DNA of 64,000 nt from Haematobia irritans (Eukaryota > Arthropoda > Insecta > Diptera > Muscidae), in assembly GCF_050003625.1 (NCBI RefSeq), contig NC_134398.1:27249211-27313210 (forward strand), read 5' to 3'. Every line of letters starts with the position of its first letter. Within the stretch, counting starts at the first letter, position 1. Both the position numbers and the translations under genes were made by a program. Below the pieces are notes generated by a model, which saw nothing but the letters and a program-made list of their open reading frames with translations, searched no databases and was not told the origin of the DNA. This document shows, piece after piece, positions 22,677 to 33,659 of this stretch.

Positions 22677-25160
22677 ACAAGTATATATGGCCGTAAGTTC
22701 GGCCAGGCCGAATCTTATGTACCCTCCACCATGGATTGCGCAGAAACTTCTACGAAAGACTGTCATCCACAATCGAATTACTTGGGTTTAGGGATCTATA
22801 GTAGAAACCAATAATCGATTTTTCGACTTTTCGATTATTGACTTTTAATCAAAAATTGATTTTCGATTATATTTACCAATCAAAATTCGAATATTCGATT
22901 TTTCATAATCGAATTTCATAGAAATAATGACTATACAAAATAATCAATTTTATGAAATCTATTTGTCTTTTTTCGAGTGTTATCAACAATAGTTGCTATG
23001 AAATGACAAAAATTAGTGTTCTGGTCAAACGTGTTAATTTTTTAATTTGTTTATTATATTTTTAAAAGGTTCAATATAAAATTTTTAACATGTACAAATC
23101 ATTTATCATTATTTCCCAAAATAATGAAGTGTCGCCCCAAATTTGTGGCCATGTTTCATTCCTGGGGCCTGGGGGTATAAATTGAAGGATATTCAAATCA
23201 CAAAGGATTCATTTCCAACACTTTCATATTTTATTTAATCAAATCAGAATTTTTATTCTTATTGGTAATAGAATTCCTTACATATAGACACATTTCAATT
23301 CAATTTAAACCAATGAATAAAACATTAAAATCGATTTGTGAAAGTCAAAATTAAAAAAATAGTTGAAAATCCAAAATCTATATTTGATCGTCAAAATTAA
23401 AAATTAGTCGAAAATCTAAAATCGATTTTGCGATTATTTTTAGGTTGATAATCGATTTCGATTTTTTTAGATTTTCATGCCAATATTCGAATAATCGATT
23501 AATCGATTTTCGATTTATAGATCCCTACTTGGGTTGTGGTATCTTAAATCGTTTTCTAAATTTTGAGTTAGTCCATACGTGGTATATATTAGACAAAAAA
23601 GGTATGTGTAGGTAAGTCTACAAATAATTACGAATCGATATGAACTTTCGCACGGTACGTAGAGAGCCAGAATTGAAATATGGGGGTCGCTTATATGGGG
23701 GCTATATACAATTATGAACTTGATATGGACCAATTTTTGTGTGATTGGGGATCGATTTATCTGAGGGCTATATATAACTATAGACCGATATGGACCTAGT
23801 TAGGCATGGTTGTTAACGGCCATATACTAGCACAATGTACCAAATTTCAACTGACTCGGATGAAATTTGCTCCTCCAAGAGGCTCCAAAACCAAATCTCC
23901 GGATCGGTTTATATGGGGGCTATATATGATTATGAACTGATATGGACCACTTTTGGCATGGCTGTTAAATATCATACACTACCACCACGTACTAAATTTC
24001 AACCAGATCGGATGAATTTTGCTTCTCCAAAAAGCACCGGTGGTCAAATCGGGGGATCGGTTTATATATTACGGACTGATATGAACCAATTCCTGCATGG
24101 TTGTTGGATACCATATGCTAACATCACGTACCAAATTTCAACCGAATCGGATGAATTTTGCTCTTCCAAGGGGCTCCGGAGGTCAAATCTGGGGATCGGT
24201 TTTTATGGGGGCTATATATAATTATGGACCGATTTCGACCAATTTTTGCATGGGTGTTTGATGCCATATATTAACACCTCGTACCAAATATCAACTGAAT
24301 CAGATGAATTTTGTTCTTCCAATAGGCTCCGGGGGTCAAATCTGTACTAAATTTCAGCCGGATCGGATGAAATTTGCTTCTCTTAGAGGCTCCGCAAGCC
24401 AAATCGGGGGATCGGTTTATATGGGGGCTATATATAATTATATACCGATGTGTACCAATTTTTGCACAGTTGTTAGAGGCTATATACTAACACCATGTAC
24501 CAAATTTCAGCAGGATCGGATGAAATTTTCTTCTCTTAGAGGCTCTGCAAGCCAAATCTGGGGATCGGTTTATATGGGGGCTATATATAATTATGGACCG
24601 ATGTGGACCAATTTTTGCATGGTTGTTAAAGACCAGATACTAACACCATGTACCAAATTTCAGCCGGATCGGATAAAATTTGTTTCTCTTAGAGGCTCCG
24701 CAAGCCAAATCGGGGGATCGGTTTATATGGGGGCTACATATAATTATGGACCGATGTGTACCAATTTTTGCACAGTTGTTAGAGACCATATACAAACACC
24801 ATGTACAAAATTTCAGCTAGATCGGATGAAATTTGCTTCTCTTAGAGGGTCTGCAAGCCAAATTTGGGGATCCGTTTATATGGGGGCTATACGTAAAAGT
24901 GGACCGATATGGCCCATTTGCAATACCATCCGACCTACATCAATAACAACTACTTGTGCCAAGTTTCAAGCTGATAGCTTCTTTCGTTCGGAAGTTAGCG
25001 TGATTTCAACAGACGGACGGACGGACATGCTCAGATCGACACAGAATTTCACCACGACCCAGAATATATATACTTTATGGGGTCTTAGAGCAATATTTCG
25101 ATGTGTTACAAACGGAATGACAAAGTTAATATAGCCCCCCATCCTATGGTGGAGGGTATA
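22677..25160 (+). repeat. Family A dispersed repeat, long copy (153-bp module array)
   Basis: The head AACAAGTATATATGGCCGTA contains the palindrome GGCCGTAAGTTCGGCC. The middle is a tandem array of ~153-bp modules, clearest at 24344, 24497, 24650 and 24803, each with GGGGATCGGTTTATATGGGG and TACCAAATTTCAG. The tail has CGGACGGACGGACATGCTC, CAGAATATATATACTTTATG and the terminus GGTGGAGGGTATA. An uninterrupted frame of 276 codons (24304-25134) exists because the module is a multiple of three. A hAT-like element is inserted at 22789-23527. Confidence 0.85.
22789..23527. mobile_element. Non-autonomous hAT-like element
   Basis: A 739-bp element with perfect 12-bp inverted termini TAGGGATCTATA/TATAGATCCCTA and an exact 8-bp target duplication CTTGGGTT (22781-22788 and 23528-23535). 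Subterminal DNA is packed with AATCGATT-type motifs on both sides. The 8-bp duplication and YAGGG-type end indicate the hAT superfamily. No transposase remains. It splits the long family A copy. Confidence 0.88.
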
Positions 25161-27014
25161 AAAAACGTTTCCTCCGCCAAACAAAAGGAGTATGTCACAG
25201 TGGTTATTTCTGATGATAAAATCAAAACAAGCTTTTGAAGAATAAAATAAAATGCTATCTTCATTATATTTATTTATTTATCGATTACTTACATTTACAA
25301 TAAAATTGTAAATATAATTGTGAGCTTTGACTGCTAGGGTCTTAAGCCTGAAATGCTCTCTTCCTTATAGTATTAACTGGTAAATAAAAATTCGGAGGAC
25401 ATTGTTTGGCTTTGATTTACACAGTCTATTTCAATCCTTTTATTTTTCGAATTTACCGGAAAAATAAGTTGAGTTTATAGTTTCAGTCTGCAAATAAAAT
25501 GTTTTGCAAAATAAATCAGTCATTTTATCATTTGCGATCCGGAAAAGATGTTCTTCTCACGTGTGAGCATAACAACTAACATTTTGAGAGCTGAGAAGAA
25601 TTTATGTTGTGTGTGTTGTATGCTGGTGAGGTGAGACCTAAACAGACACAATTAACTTATGTTAACATTAGAAATAACATTAACACGTAATAACAGCTAA
25701 TGTAAAGCTTAACACCAAATACGAAACATGATAATGACAACAAATAAATTCAATATAATAATGTTATTATTACAGCTTTAATTAGATCTCATACACAATT
25801 TATTTATTTTTGTTTAGTATTATTTTATTTGAAAATTAATATTTAAATTTTATTCATTAATTTAGGGTATTTAAATATCGACAACCTCCATCATAATAAC
25901 CAGCAAAACAAACTATTGTACAAAACAAATAGAGGTCCAAGATAATCACTATATACTTTCAGCATAATATTGATAAAAATAAATATTTTTATAGTTATAG
26001 AGAGTAATAGCGATAGTATTCATTTTCGTCATTTATTATTGGGGCATTTTCAATTGACCACCAACGGAGGAGGGTCATTCCTATATACATACATGCATAT
26101 ATTTAGATAATGGAACAAAGACTGATTAGAAAATAGGAGTGTGCCAGAATCTCAAATACATACAAACTACAAAGCCTACAAATAGGCAAATAAAGAGCGA
26201 GAGAATAATAAAATGCGTTTAAAATTTTATTTATGACACAGTGCCTATTGTTCTTTTCGTTTTTAATTGGTCTTGTTATATTTTATAAATCTTTGTTATT
26301 GTTTTTTTTTTATACTTACGATGATTAGCAGCTGGCATTATAGGCTTTACAATATGGTTAATCGGATTCAACCTTGAATGGTATGATTTTTTTTTCGAAT
26401 TTTCTTGTCATTAGCCGTGAAAAAATGCAAGTGTTAGACGACTATCGTTCGATGATATTTACGAGTTCTAGTCCTATTTACACCATCTGCTCTGGTTTTG
26501 ATTTACTAATCAAAACTGTCAATCTTTATTTTATTAGAAATTACATTGTGCCATGTAATAATTCACTGATGATCACCCTGTCGTACCCTGATGATGAGTC
26601 AGACTTGAATATGGAATATGACGCGTTTCATTTCAATACGGAATATTGAAATGGCATATAAATATAGAAATATTATAAAGAATGGCTTGAGCACAAAATC
26701 AGGACATTTTATACAATTTGGGTATTATATGTGAAATTAAAAACAAAACATCTTTAAATTTTAGAAAGTTATAAGGGCATAAAACTTTCCAATAAAAAAA
26801 TTGTTATCTTATCGCGAATCAATAAAAACAAAATATTGCAGCATGATTTCATTAGAAATTTAATGAACTTTGTAGCCTTTCACTATGGGGAAATTCCCAT
26901 AGAAATGAAATATCATAATTAGCCTTAAATACAAATCATTTGTGGAAATTGGCAAATAGTATTTTTGCCAAATAAAAAAACGACAAGGTGGACAAAGCTA
27001 ACTATATATATAAA
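25161..27014. other. Intergenic or intronic DNA, no gene recognised
   Basis: About 1.85 kb of AT-rich DNA without satellite. A 91-codon plus-strand frame at 26374-26649 has no domain I recognise. No terminal repeats or tandem structure seen. Confidence 0.4.
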
Positions 27015-27345
27015 TATTAGAAATAAAATTTTGACCAAATTTTCTATAGAAATACAATTTTGACCGAATATTCAATCGAAATAAAAATTTCTATAGAAAT
27101 AAAAATTTCTATAGAAATATATTTTGCAAATATTTCTATAGAACTCAAATTTTGAAAAAAAAATCAATAGAACTCAAAAAAAAATCTATAGAAATAAAAT
27201 TTTGGTAAAAATTTTCTATAGAAATAAAATTTGGGAAAAAATTTTCTATAGAAATAAAATTTTGACAACATTTTCTATAGCAATAAAATGTTGACAACAT
27301 TTTCTATATAAAATTTGAATAAAATTTTCTATAGAAATAAAATTC
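27015..27345 (-). repeat. 29-bp satellite, short diverged array
   Basis: About 11 degenerate units in the minus orientation, ending at the retrozyme-like block. Confidence 0.88.
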
Positions 27346-27496
27346 GTTTTGTTTTGTTATTGTTGGTTTTTTTCTTTAACCATTGTTGTTGTTTTTGATT
27401 TCAGCTTAAAACCATACATTGACTAAACTACAAGTGTAGCTTAACGAACAGAGGAAAAGTATGCTTGTCAAATTTATTTGGGCAAAGCCATATAGA

Positions 27497-27565
27497 CTGC
27501 AAGATGGTTGGATGGACGCACGTTTCGGAATTACCACATTCCTCATCAGCATCCTCTACTTGCAG
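27497..27565 (-). ncRNA. Hammerhead ribozyme (copy b)
   Basis: All parts are intact on the minus strand: stem I CTGCAAG/CTTGCAG and GGATG/CATCC around an internal loop, CTGATGA, stem II GGAAT-GTGGTA-ATTCC, GAAA, stem III ACG/CGT with a 2-nt loop, cleavage site GTC. The 69-nt length equals copies d-g. Confidence 0.88.
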
Positions 27566-27932
27566 CAAAACTATCAACCAATTATCAGAATAAATACAGG
27601 CAGTTCACTAAACCCAAAAGTGAACCACACTTGAACCTTCCGAAAAAAGATTTTACACGATAGCCGGCTTATGCCAAAATAAATTCGACAAACATATTTC
27701 TTTTCCTTTGCCACCGTCAAATCATCGATTTGAGTGCAGTTGGCTGGGTTTATTTTGAGCGTGCTTCCTCTTTTTTTCATTCGTTTTGTTTTGTTATTGT
27801 TGGTTTTTTCTTTAACCATTGTTGTTGTTTTTGATTTCAGCTTAAAACCATGCATTGACTAAACTACAAGTGAAGCTTAACCAACAGAGGAAAATAGTGT
27901 TTGTCAAATTTATTTGGGCAAAGCCCTATAGA

Positions 27933-27993
27933 CTGCAAGATGGTTGGATGGACTCACGTTTCGGAATTACCACATTCCCCATCAGCATACTCT
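27933..27993 (-). ncRNA. Degenerate hammerhead ribozyme (copy c)
   Basis: Same fold, but the core reads CTGATGG instead of CTGATGA, stem I is GTATG against CATCC, stem III is ACG/AGT, and the outer CTTGCAG arm is lost at the inversion junction. Expected to be inactive. Confidence 0.7.
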
Positions 27994-28148
27994 ACTTTGA
28001 CGGTGGCAAAGGAAAACAATATGTTTGTACGAATTTATTTTCGGCATAAGCCGGCTATCATGTAAAACCTTTTTTCGGAAGGTTCAAGTGTGGTTAATTG
28101 TTGGGTTTAATGAACTGAATTTATTCTGATAATTGGTTGATAGTTTTG

Positions 28149-28217
28149 CTACATGTAGAGGATGCTGATGAGGAATGTGGTAATTCCGAAACGTGCGTCC
28201 ATCCAACCATCTTGCAG
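28149..28217 (+). ncRNA. Hammerhead ribozyme (copy d)
   Basis: Plus-strand copy in inverted orientation to b and c. The core CTGATGA, GAAA, GTC, stem II and inner stem I (GGATG/CATCC) are intact. The outer stem I is weakened (CTACATG against CTTGCAG). Confidence 0.85.
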
Positions 28218-28322
28218 TCTATAGGGCTTTGCCCAAAAAAATTTGACAAACATTTTTTTCCTCTGTTGGTTAAGTTACACTTGTAGTTTAGTCAATGCAT
28301 GGTTTTAAGCTGAAATCAAAAA

Positions 28323-29975
28323 CAACAACAATAGAAATAAAATTTTGACAAAAATTTTCTATAGAAAAACAATTTGAGAAAATTGTCTATTGAAATAAAA
28401 TTTTGACAATTTTTTTTTTCTATAGAAATAAAATTTTGATAAAATTTTCTGTAGAAATAAAAATTTGACAAAATTGTCCATAGAAATAAAATTTTGACAA
28501 CATTTTCCATTAAATAAAATTTTGGAAAATTTTTCTATAGATATAATATTTTGAGAAAATTTTCTACAGAAATAAAATTTTGACAAAATTTTCTATAGAA
28601 ATAAAATTTTGACAGAATTTTCTATAGAAATATAATTTTGACAAAATTTTCTATAGAAATAAAATTTTGACAGAATTTTCTATAGAAATAAAATTTGGAG
28701 AGAATTTTCTATAGAAATAAAAATTTTACAACATTTTTCATTAAATAAAATTTTGAAAAAATTTTCTATAGATATAATATTTTGAGAAAATTTTGCTATA
28801 GAAATAATTTCTATAGAAAAAATTTTCTATAGAAATAAAATTTTGACAGAATTTTCTATAGAAATAAAATTTTGACAGAATTTTCTATAGAAATAAAATT
28901 TTGACAAAATTTTCTATAGAAATAAAATTTTAACAAAATTTTCTATAGAAATAAAATTTTGACAAAATTTTCAATAGAAATAAATTTTTGACAAAATTTT
29001 CTAGAAATAAAATTTTGACAGAATTTTCTATAGAAATATAATTTTGACAAAATTTTCTATAGAAATAAAATTTTGACAGAATTTGCTATAGAAATAAAAT
29101 TTGGAGAGAATTTTCTATAGAAATAAAAATTTTACAACATTTTTCATTAAATAAAATTTTGAAAAAATTGTCTATAGATATAATATTTTGCGAAAATTTT
29201 CTATAGAAATAATTTCTATAGAAAAAATTTTCTATAGAAATAAAATTTTGACAAAATTGTCTATAGAAATAAAATTTTGACAGAATTTTCTATAGAAATA
29301 AAATTTTGACAGAATTTTCTATAGAAATAAAATTTTGACAAAATTTTCTATAGAAATAAAATTTTAAAAAATTTTCTATAGAAATAAAATTTTGACAAAA
29401 TTTTCAATAGAAATAAATTTTTGACAAAATTTTCTATAGAAATAAAATTTTGATAAAATTTTGACATTTTCTATAGAAATAAAAATTTGACATTTTCTGT
29501 AGCAATGAAATTTTGACAACATTTTCCATAGAAATAAAAATTTTACAAAATATTCCATTAAATAAAATTTTGAAAAAATTTCTATAGATATAATAATTTT
29601 GAGAAAAATTTCTGTAGAAATAAAATTTTGACAACATTTTCTATAGAAATAAAATTTTGACAGAATTTTCTATAGAAATAAAATTTTGACAGAGTTTTCT
29701 ATAGAAATAAAATTTGGAGAAAATTTTCTATAGAAATAAATATTTGACAACATTTTCTACTAAATAAAATTAAAAAAAAAAAATTTCTATAGATATATAA
29801 TTTTGAGAAAATTTTCTATAGAAATAAAATTTTAACAAAATTTTCTAAAGAAATAAAATTTTAACAAAATTTTATATAAAAATAAAATGTTGACAAAACT
29901 TTCTATAGAAATAAAATGTTGACAAAATTCTCTATAGAAATATAATTTTGACAAAATATTCTATAGAAATATAAT
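28323..29975 (-). repeat. 29-bp satellite array with ~406-bp higher-order period
   Basis: Minus-orientation units. A variant series (TTTGGAGAGAATTTTC, ACAACATTTTTCATTAAATA, TATAATATTTTG) occurs at about 28690 and 29100, and in part near 29530-29720. Confidence 0.94.
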
Positions 29976-30145
29976 TTCTTTTCTGATAATTGGTTGATAG
30001 TTTTGCTGCAAATAGAGGATGCTGATGAGGAATGTGGTAATTCCGAAACGTGCGTCCATCCAACCATCTTGCAGTCTATAGGGCTTCGTCCAAATAAATT
30101 TGACAAATATTCTTTTCCTCTGTTGGTTAAGCTACACATGTAGTT
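29976..30145 (+). repeat. Retrozyme-like unit fragment
   Basis: About 165 bp from CTGATAATTGGTTGATAG through the ribozyme to CTACACATGTAGTTTAG, joined to satellite on both sides. It contains ribozyme copy e. Confidence 0.8.
30006..30074 (+). ncRNA. Hammerhead ribozyme (copy e)
   Basis: 69 nt. Core bases CTGATGA, GAAA and GTC, stem II GGAAT/ATTCC, stem III ACG/CGT and inner stem I are intact. Outer stem I has a single change (CTGCAAA against CTTGCAG). Confidence 0.85.
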
Positions 30146-31035
30146 TAGTAAATTTTCTATAGAAATAAATTTTTGACAAAATTTTCTATAGAATTAAAAT
30201 TTTGACAAACATTTTCTATAGAAAAACAATTTGAGAAAATTGTCTATTGAAACAAAATTTTGACAAATTTTTTTCTATAGAAATAAAATTTTGGAAAAAT
30301 TTTCTATGGATATAATAATTTTTAGAAAATTTTCTATAGAAATAAAATGTTGATAAAATTTTCTGTAGAAATAAAATTTTGAAAAAATTTTCAATAGAAA
30401 TAAATTTTTGACAAAATTTTCTATTGAAATAAAATTTTGATAAAATTTTCTGTAGAAATAAAATTTTGAACTTTTCTATAGAAATAAAAACTTTACAACA
30501 TTTTCCATTAAATAAAATTTTGAAAAAATTTTTTATATAGATATAATATTTTGAGAAAATTTTCTATAGAAATAAAATTTTGACAAAATTTTCTATAGAA
30601 ATAAAATTTTGACAAAATTTTCTATAGAAATAAAATTTTGACAAAATTTTCTATAGAAATAAAATTTTGACAAAATTTTCTATAGAAATAAAATTTTGAC
30701 AAAATTTTCTATAGAAATAAAATTTTGACAAAATTTTCAATAGAAATAAAATTTTGACAAAATTTTCTATAGAAATAAAATTTTGACAAAATTTCTACAA
30801 AATTTGCTATCGAAAATTTTCTATAGAAATAAGATTATAGAACATTTTTTCTATAGAAATAAAATTTTCTATAGAATTAAATAAAATTAATAAAATTTTG
30901 ACAAAATTTTCTATAGAAATAAAATTTTGACAAAATTTTCTATAGAAATAAAATTGTGACAAAATTTTCTATAGAAATAAAATTTTGACAAAATTTTCTA
31001 TAGAAATAAAATTTTGACAAAATTTTCAATAGAAA
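30146..31035 (-). repeat. 29-bp satellite array, clean units
   Basis: 30541-30780 holds some of the least diverged units in the window, at exactly 29 bp spacing (GACAAAATTTTCTATAGAAA plus ATAAAATTT). Confidence 0.95.
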
Positions 31036-31092
31036 TAAAATTGTAGTTTAGTCAATGCATGGTTTTAAGCTGAAATCAAAAACAACAACAAT
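31036..31092 (+). repeat. Retrozyme-like unit end fragment
   Basis: About 57 bp (TGTAGTTTAGTCAATGCATG, GGTTTTAAGCTGAAATC, AACAACAACAA) matching the unit end at 28275-28322, again flanked by satellite. It lacks the ribozyme. Confidence 0.75.
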
Positions 31093-32204
31093 GAAATAAA
31101 ATTTTCTATAGAACTAAACGTTGACAAAATTGTGTATAGAAATAAAATTTTGGCAACATTTTCTATTAAATACAATTTTGAAAAAAAATCTATAGAAAAA
31201 AATTTTGTATTTCCCTTTGGCCCACAATCTTGTTTTTTTTTATCTAAACAAATCATTCAATTCTTCTAAAAACAAACCGAATTAATAAACCATTGCAGAC
31301 ATCTTTAATAAATATCGCAAAATATACCAAAACTAGTGGGAAAAGCGATAAAAAAGAAACCAAAACAAATATCAAAAAAAAAAAACTTTAGTATGTCAAG
31401 TTCAACTGGTTTGAAGCCATGTATTTGTATAGAGCATAACATAGAGATAAACGTACGGTCTGCCTACCAAACGATTTAGTGAAAGTAAATGAAAGTGAGT
31501 GCATTTAGCCGGTAGTGGATACCAATGAAGATAGCACCAACTTCGAACACAAAGTTGAATGACTTGTTCGTTAAGTATGGATGGTCAAATGACTTCAAAA
31601 AGTGCAGTTTTATTTATTAGCGGAAATTGCAGAAAAGCATTATTATGAGATTTTGAGGCAATTAGTCACAATTGTTATATACAGGAAATTTTAGTATTTA
31701 TTTATTACTTGATTTAGTATAATTATAAATTTTATTTATAAGAGCACTAGCAGAATAGAAAATAAAACAAATTAGTAATTTTTTTTATAGATTAAGATAA
31801 AAGTGTTTCTTATTATTTATAGCGACATATAGATTCAATATTACATAAACCTATCTTTCATCTTAAAACTTTGACCTTAAAATATGTTCACCACAAACGC
31901 AGCAAATGTTTGCTTGTTTTTTTTTTTAATACTAAAAATGATGCATTACTTAGTTAGAATGTGAGCTTATAATTAAAAGGTTATTTGTGGTTTGCTTAAC
32001 CATCATCTGTCATTCAATCTATGTGGTGTTAATCTTCCTAGTATTTTGAAAATTAATGGCATTCCTAATGAAGATCAAAACTCTTATATAAAATTCGTTG
32101 TTTTTTTTTTTGGCAAAGTGTTCAATATACGACAACAATATACTATATGTTTAAATCCATAAATAAAACCTCATTTATTTCCTTGTATTGGATAACATGC
32201 CATG
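31093..32204. other. Satellite remnant, then DNA with no recognised gene
   Basis: A few degraded satellite units to about 31205, then about 1 kb of AT-rich DNA without domain-bearing frames, tandem repeats or element ends. Confidence 0.4.
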
Positions 32205-32505
32205 CTACAAGAATCTTCATTAAAAACGGTTATCGGCCTTTGTTATTATACTTAACAGTACAGTATAGACTCTACACTTGAAAGAGACAAGTGTATGTAT
32301 GAGTACTATAGAGCTTTTGTGGTGGCGTGATATTGAGAGTAGCTCCGGCGGGCTAACATACCCCCATTTTTTTATGAATAACTTCAATGAGGAAACACAC
32401 ACCTTCTTTTTGTTTTGGGTAAAGCATTAAGTGAACATTAATTGTTGTTGTTTTACATATTCTGTGATTAGCATATGTTAAATTACTTTGAGATACACAC
32501 ACTAA

Positions 32506-32631
32506 GGGCCAGTTTCTCAATGTTGTTTTATTATTTATCGTGTCGATAAAACAACTGATCCCATACAAAAATTTTACTAACCGGAGGTCTATCCTCCGGT
32601 TAAAATTAATCGGAGGATGAGGAACTGGCCA
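32506..32631. mobile_element. Small PIF/Harbinger-like MITE
   Basis: A 126-bp insert with inverted ends GGGCCAGTTTCTCA and TGAGGAACTGGCC, flanked by TAA on both sides (32503-32505, 32632-32634). It has an internal CCGGAGG/CCTCCGG hairpin. It is absent from the matching position of the right duplication unit. A 3-bp TAA duplication fits PIF/Harbinger; assignment is by pattern. Confidence 0.6.
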
Positions 32632-32725
32632 TAACTCTCTCATAGATAGTTAACACTCCCCCCTCTTCTTGCAATATAAAATGTAATCACAATGCAAATG
32701 AAATTCACGATGTCTACAGTAAATA

Positions 32726-33659
32726 AAGGGTGATTCTTTTGAGGTTAGGATTTTCATGCATTAGTATTTGACAGATCACGTGGGATTTCAGACATGGTGT
32801 CAAAGAGAAAGATGCTCAGTATGCTTTGACATTTCATCATGAATAGACTTACTAACGAGCCACAACGTCGAATTTTCAGTGAATGGGCCCTAGAAAAGTT
32901 GGCAGAAAATCCGCTTTTTTATCGACAAATTTTGTTCAGCGATGAGGCTCATTTCTGGTTGAATGGCTACGTAAATAAGCAAAATTGCCGCATTTGGAGT
33001 GAAGAGCAACCAGAAGCCGTTCAAGAACTGCCCATGCATCCCGAAAAATGCACTGTTTGGTGTGGTTTGTACGCTGGTGGAATCATTGGACCGTATTTTT
33101 TCAAAGATGCTGTTGGACGCAACGTTACGGTGAATGGCGATCGCTATCGTTCGATGCTAACAAACTTTTTGTTGCCAAAAATGGAAGAACTGAACTTGGT
33201 TGACATGTGGTTTCAACAAGATGGCGCTACATGCCACACAGCTCGCGATTCTATGGCCATTTTGAGGGAAAACTTCGGAGAACAATTCATCTCAAGAAAT
33301 GGACCGGTAAGTTGGCCACCAAGATCATGCGATTTGACGCCTTTAGACTATTTTTTGTGGGGCTACGTCAAGTCTAAAGTCTACAGAAATAAGCCAGCAA
33401 CTATTCCAGCTTTGGAAGACAACATTTCCGAAGAAATTCGGGCTATTCCGGCCGAAATGCTCGAAAAAGTTGCCCAAAATTGGACTTTCCGAATGGACCA
33501 CCTAAGACGCAGCCGCGGTCAACATTTAAATGAAATTATCTTCAAAAAGTAAATGTCATGGACCAATCTAACGTTTCAAATAAAGAACCGATGAGATTTT
33601 GCAAATTTTATGCGTTTTTTTTTAAAAAAAAGTTATCAAGCTCTTAACAAATCACCCTT
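32726..33659 (+). mobile_element. rosa-like (DD41D) mariner, internally deleted, copy 1
   Basis: A 934-bp element starting AAGGGTGATTCTTTTGAG and ending ...ACAAATCACCCTT, flanked by TA at 32724-32725 and 33660-33661. It is nearly identical to the copy at 61845-62777 but has a different deletion in the transposase N-terminal region. It sits only in the left unit of the local duplication, so insertion followed the duplication. Confidence 0.9.
32839..33552 (+). pseudogene. DD41D mariner transposase lacking the DNA-binding domain
   Basis: A 237-codon open frame. MNRLTNE matches the start of the other copy's transposase (61845-62777) and is joined in frame to PQRRIFSEWALEKLAENPLF, which leads into the catalytic domain. 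Catalytic residues are Asp in LFSDEAHFW, Asp in WFQQDGATCHT and Asp in LTPLDYFLWG, the last two 41 residues apart (DD41D, the rosa group). Mariner transposases are usually about 340 residues, so about 100 residues including both helix-turn-helix motifs are missing. The frame is otherwise uninterrupted, so a catalytic-domain-only protein could be made. It should not bind element ends in the normal way. Confidence 0.85.

Larger units (their letters stand above)
27346..28322. repeat. Retrozyme-like units: tandem pair plus inverted copy
   Basis: TTCGTTTTGTTTTGTTATTG starts a unit at 27346 and again at 27780, giving a head-to-tail pair. The second unit is cut short at about 27994 and joined to a reversed unit at 27994-28322. 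Ribozyme positions on the first two are 436 bp apart (27497, 27933). Each unit also has a conserved tract with TGTTCTTTAACCATTGTTG-like and GACTAAACTACAAGTG motifs. Tandem ~435-bp hammerhead units match the layout of animal retrozymes and Penelope-like pseudo-LTRs; no reverse transcriptase is present here. Confidence 0.8.

Noticed and set aside
24304..25134. 276-codon frame in family A as a protein gene
   Set aside because: The frame is open because the 153-bp module is divisible by three. Other copies of the same family have stops, and there is no start context or domain. Reported as a repeat property instead.
26374..26649. 91-codon plus-strand frame as a small gene
   Set aside because: No domain, splice support or codon bias visible. 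AT-rich DNA gives such frames by chance.
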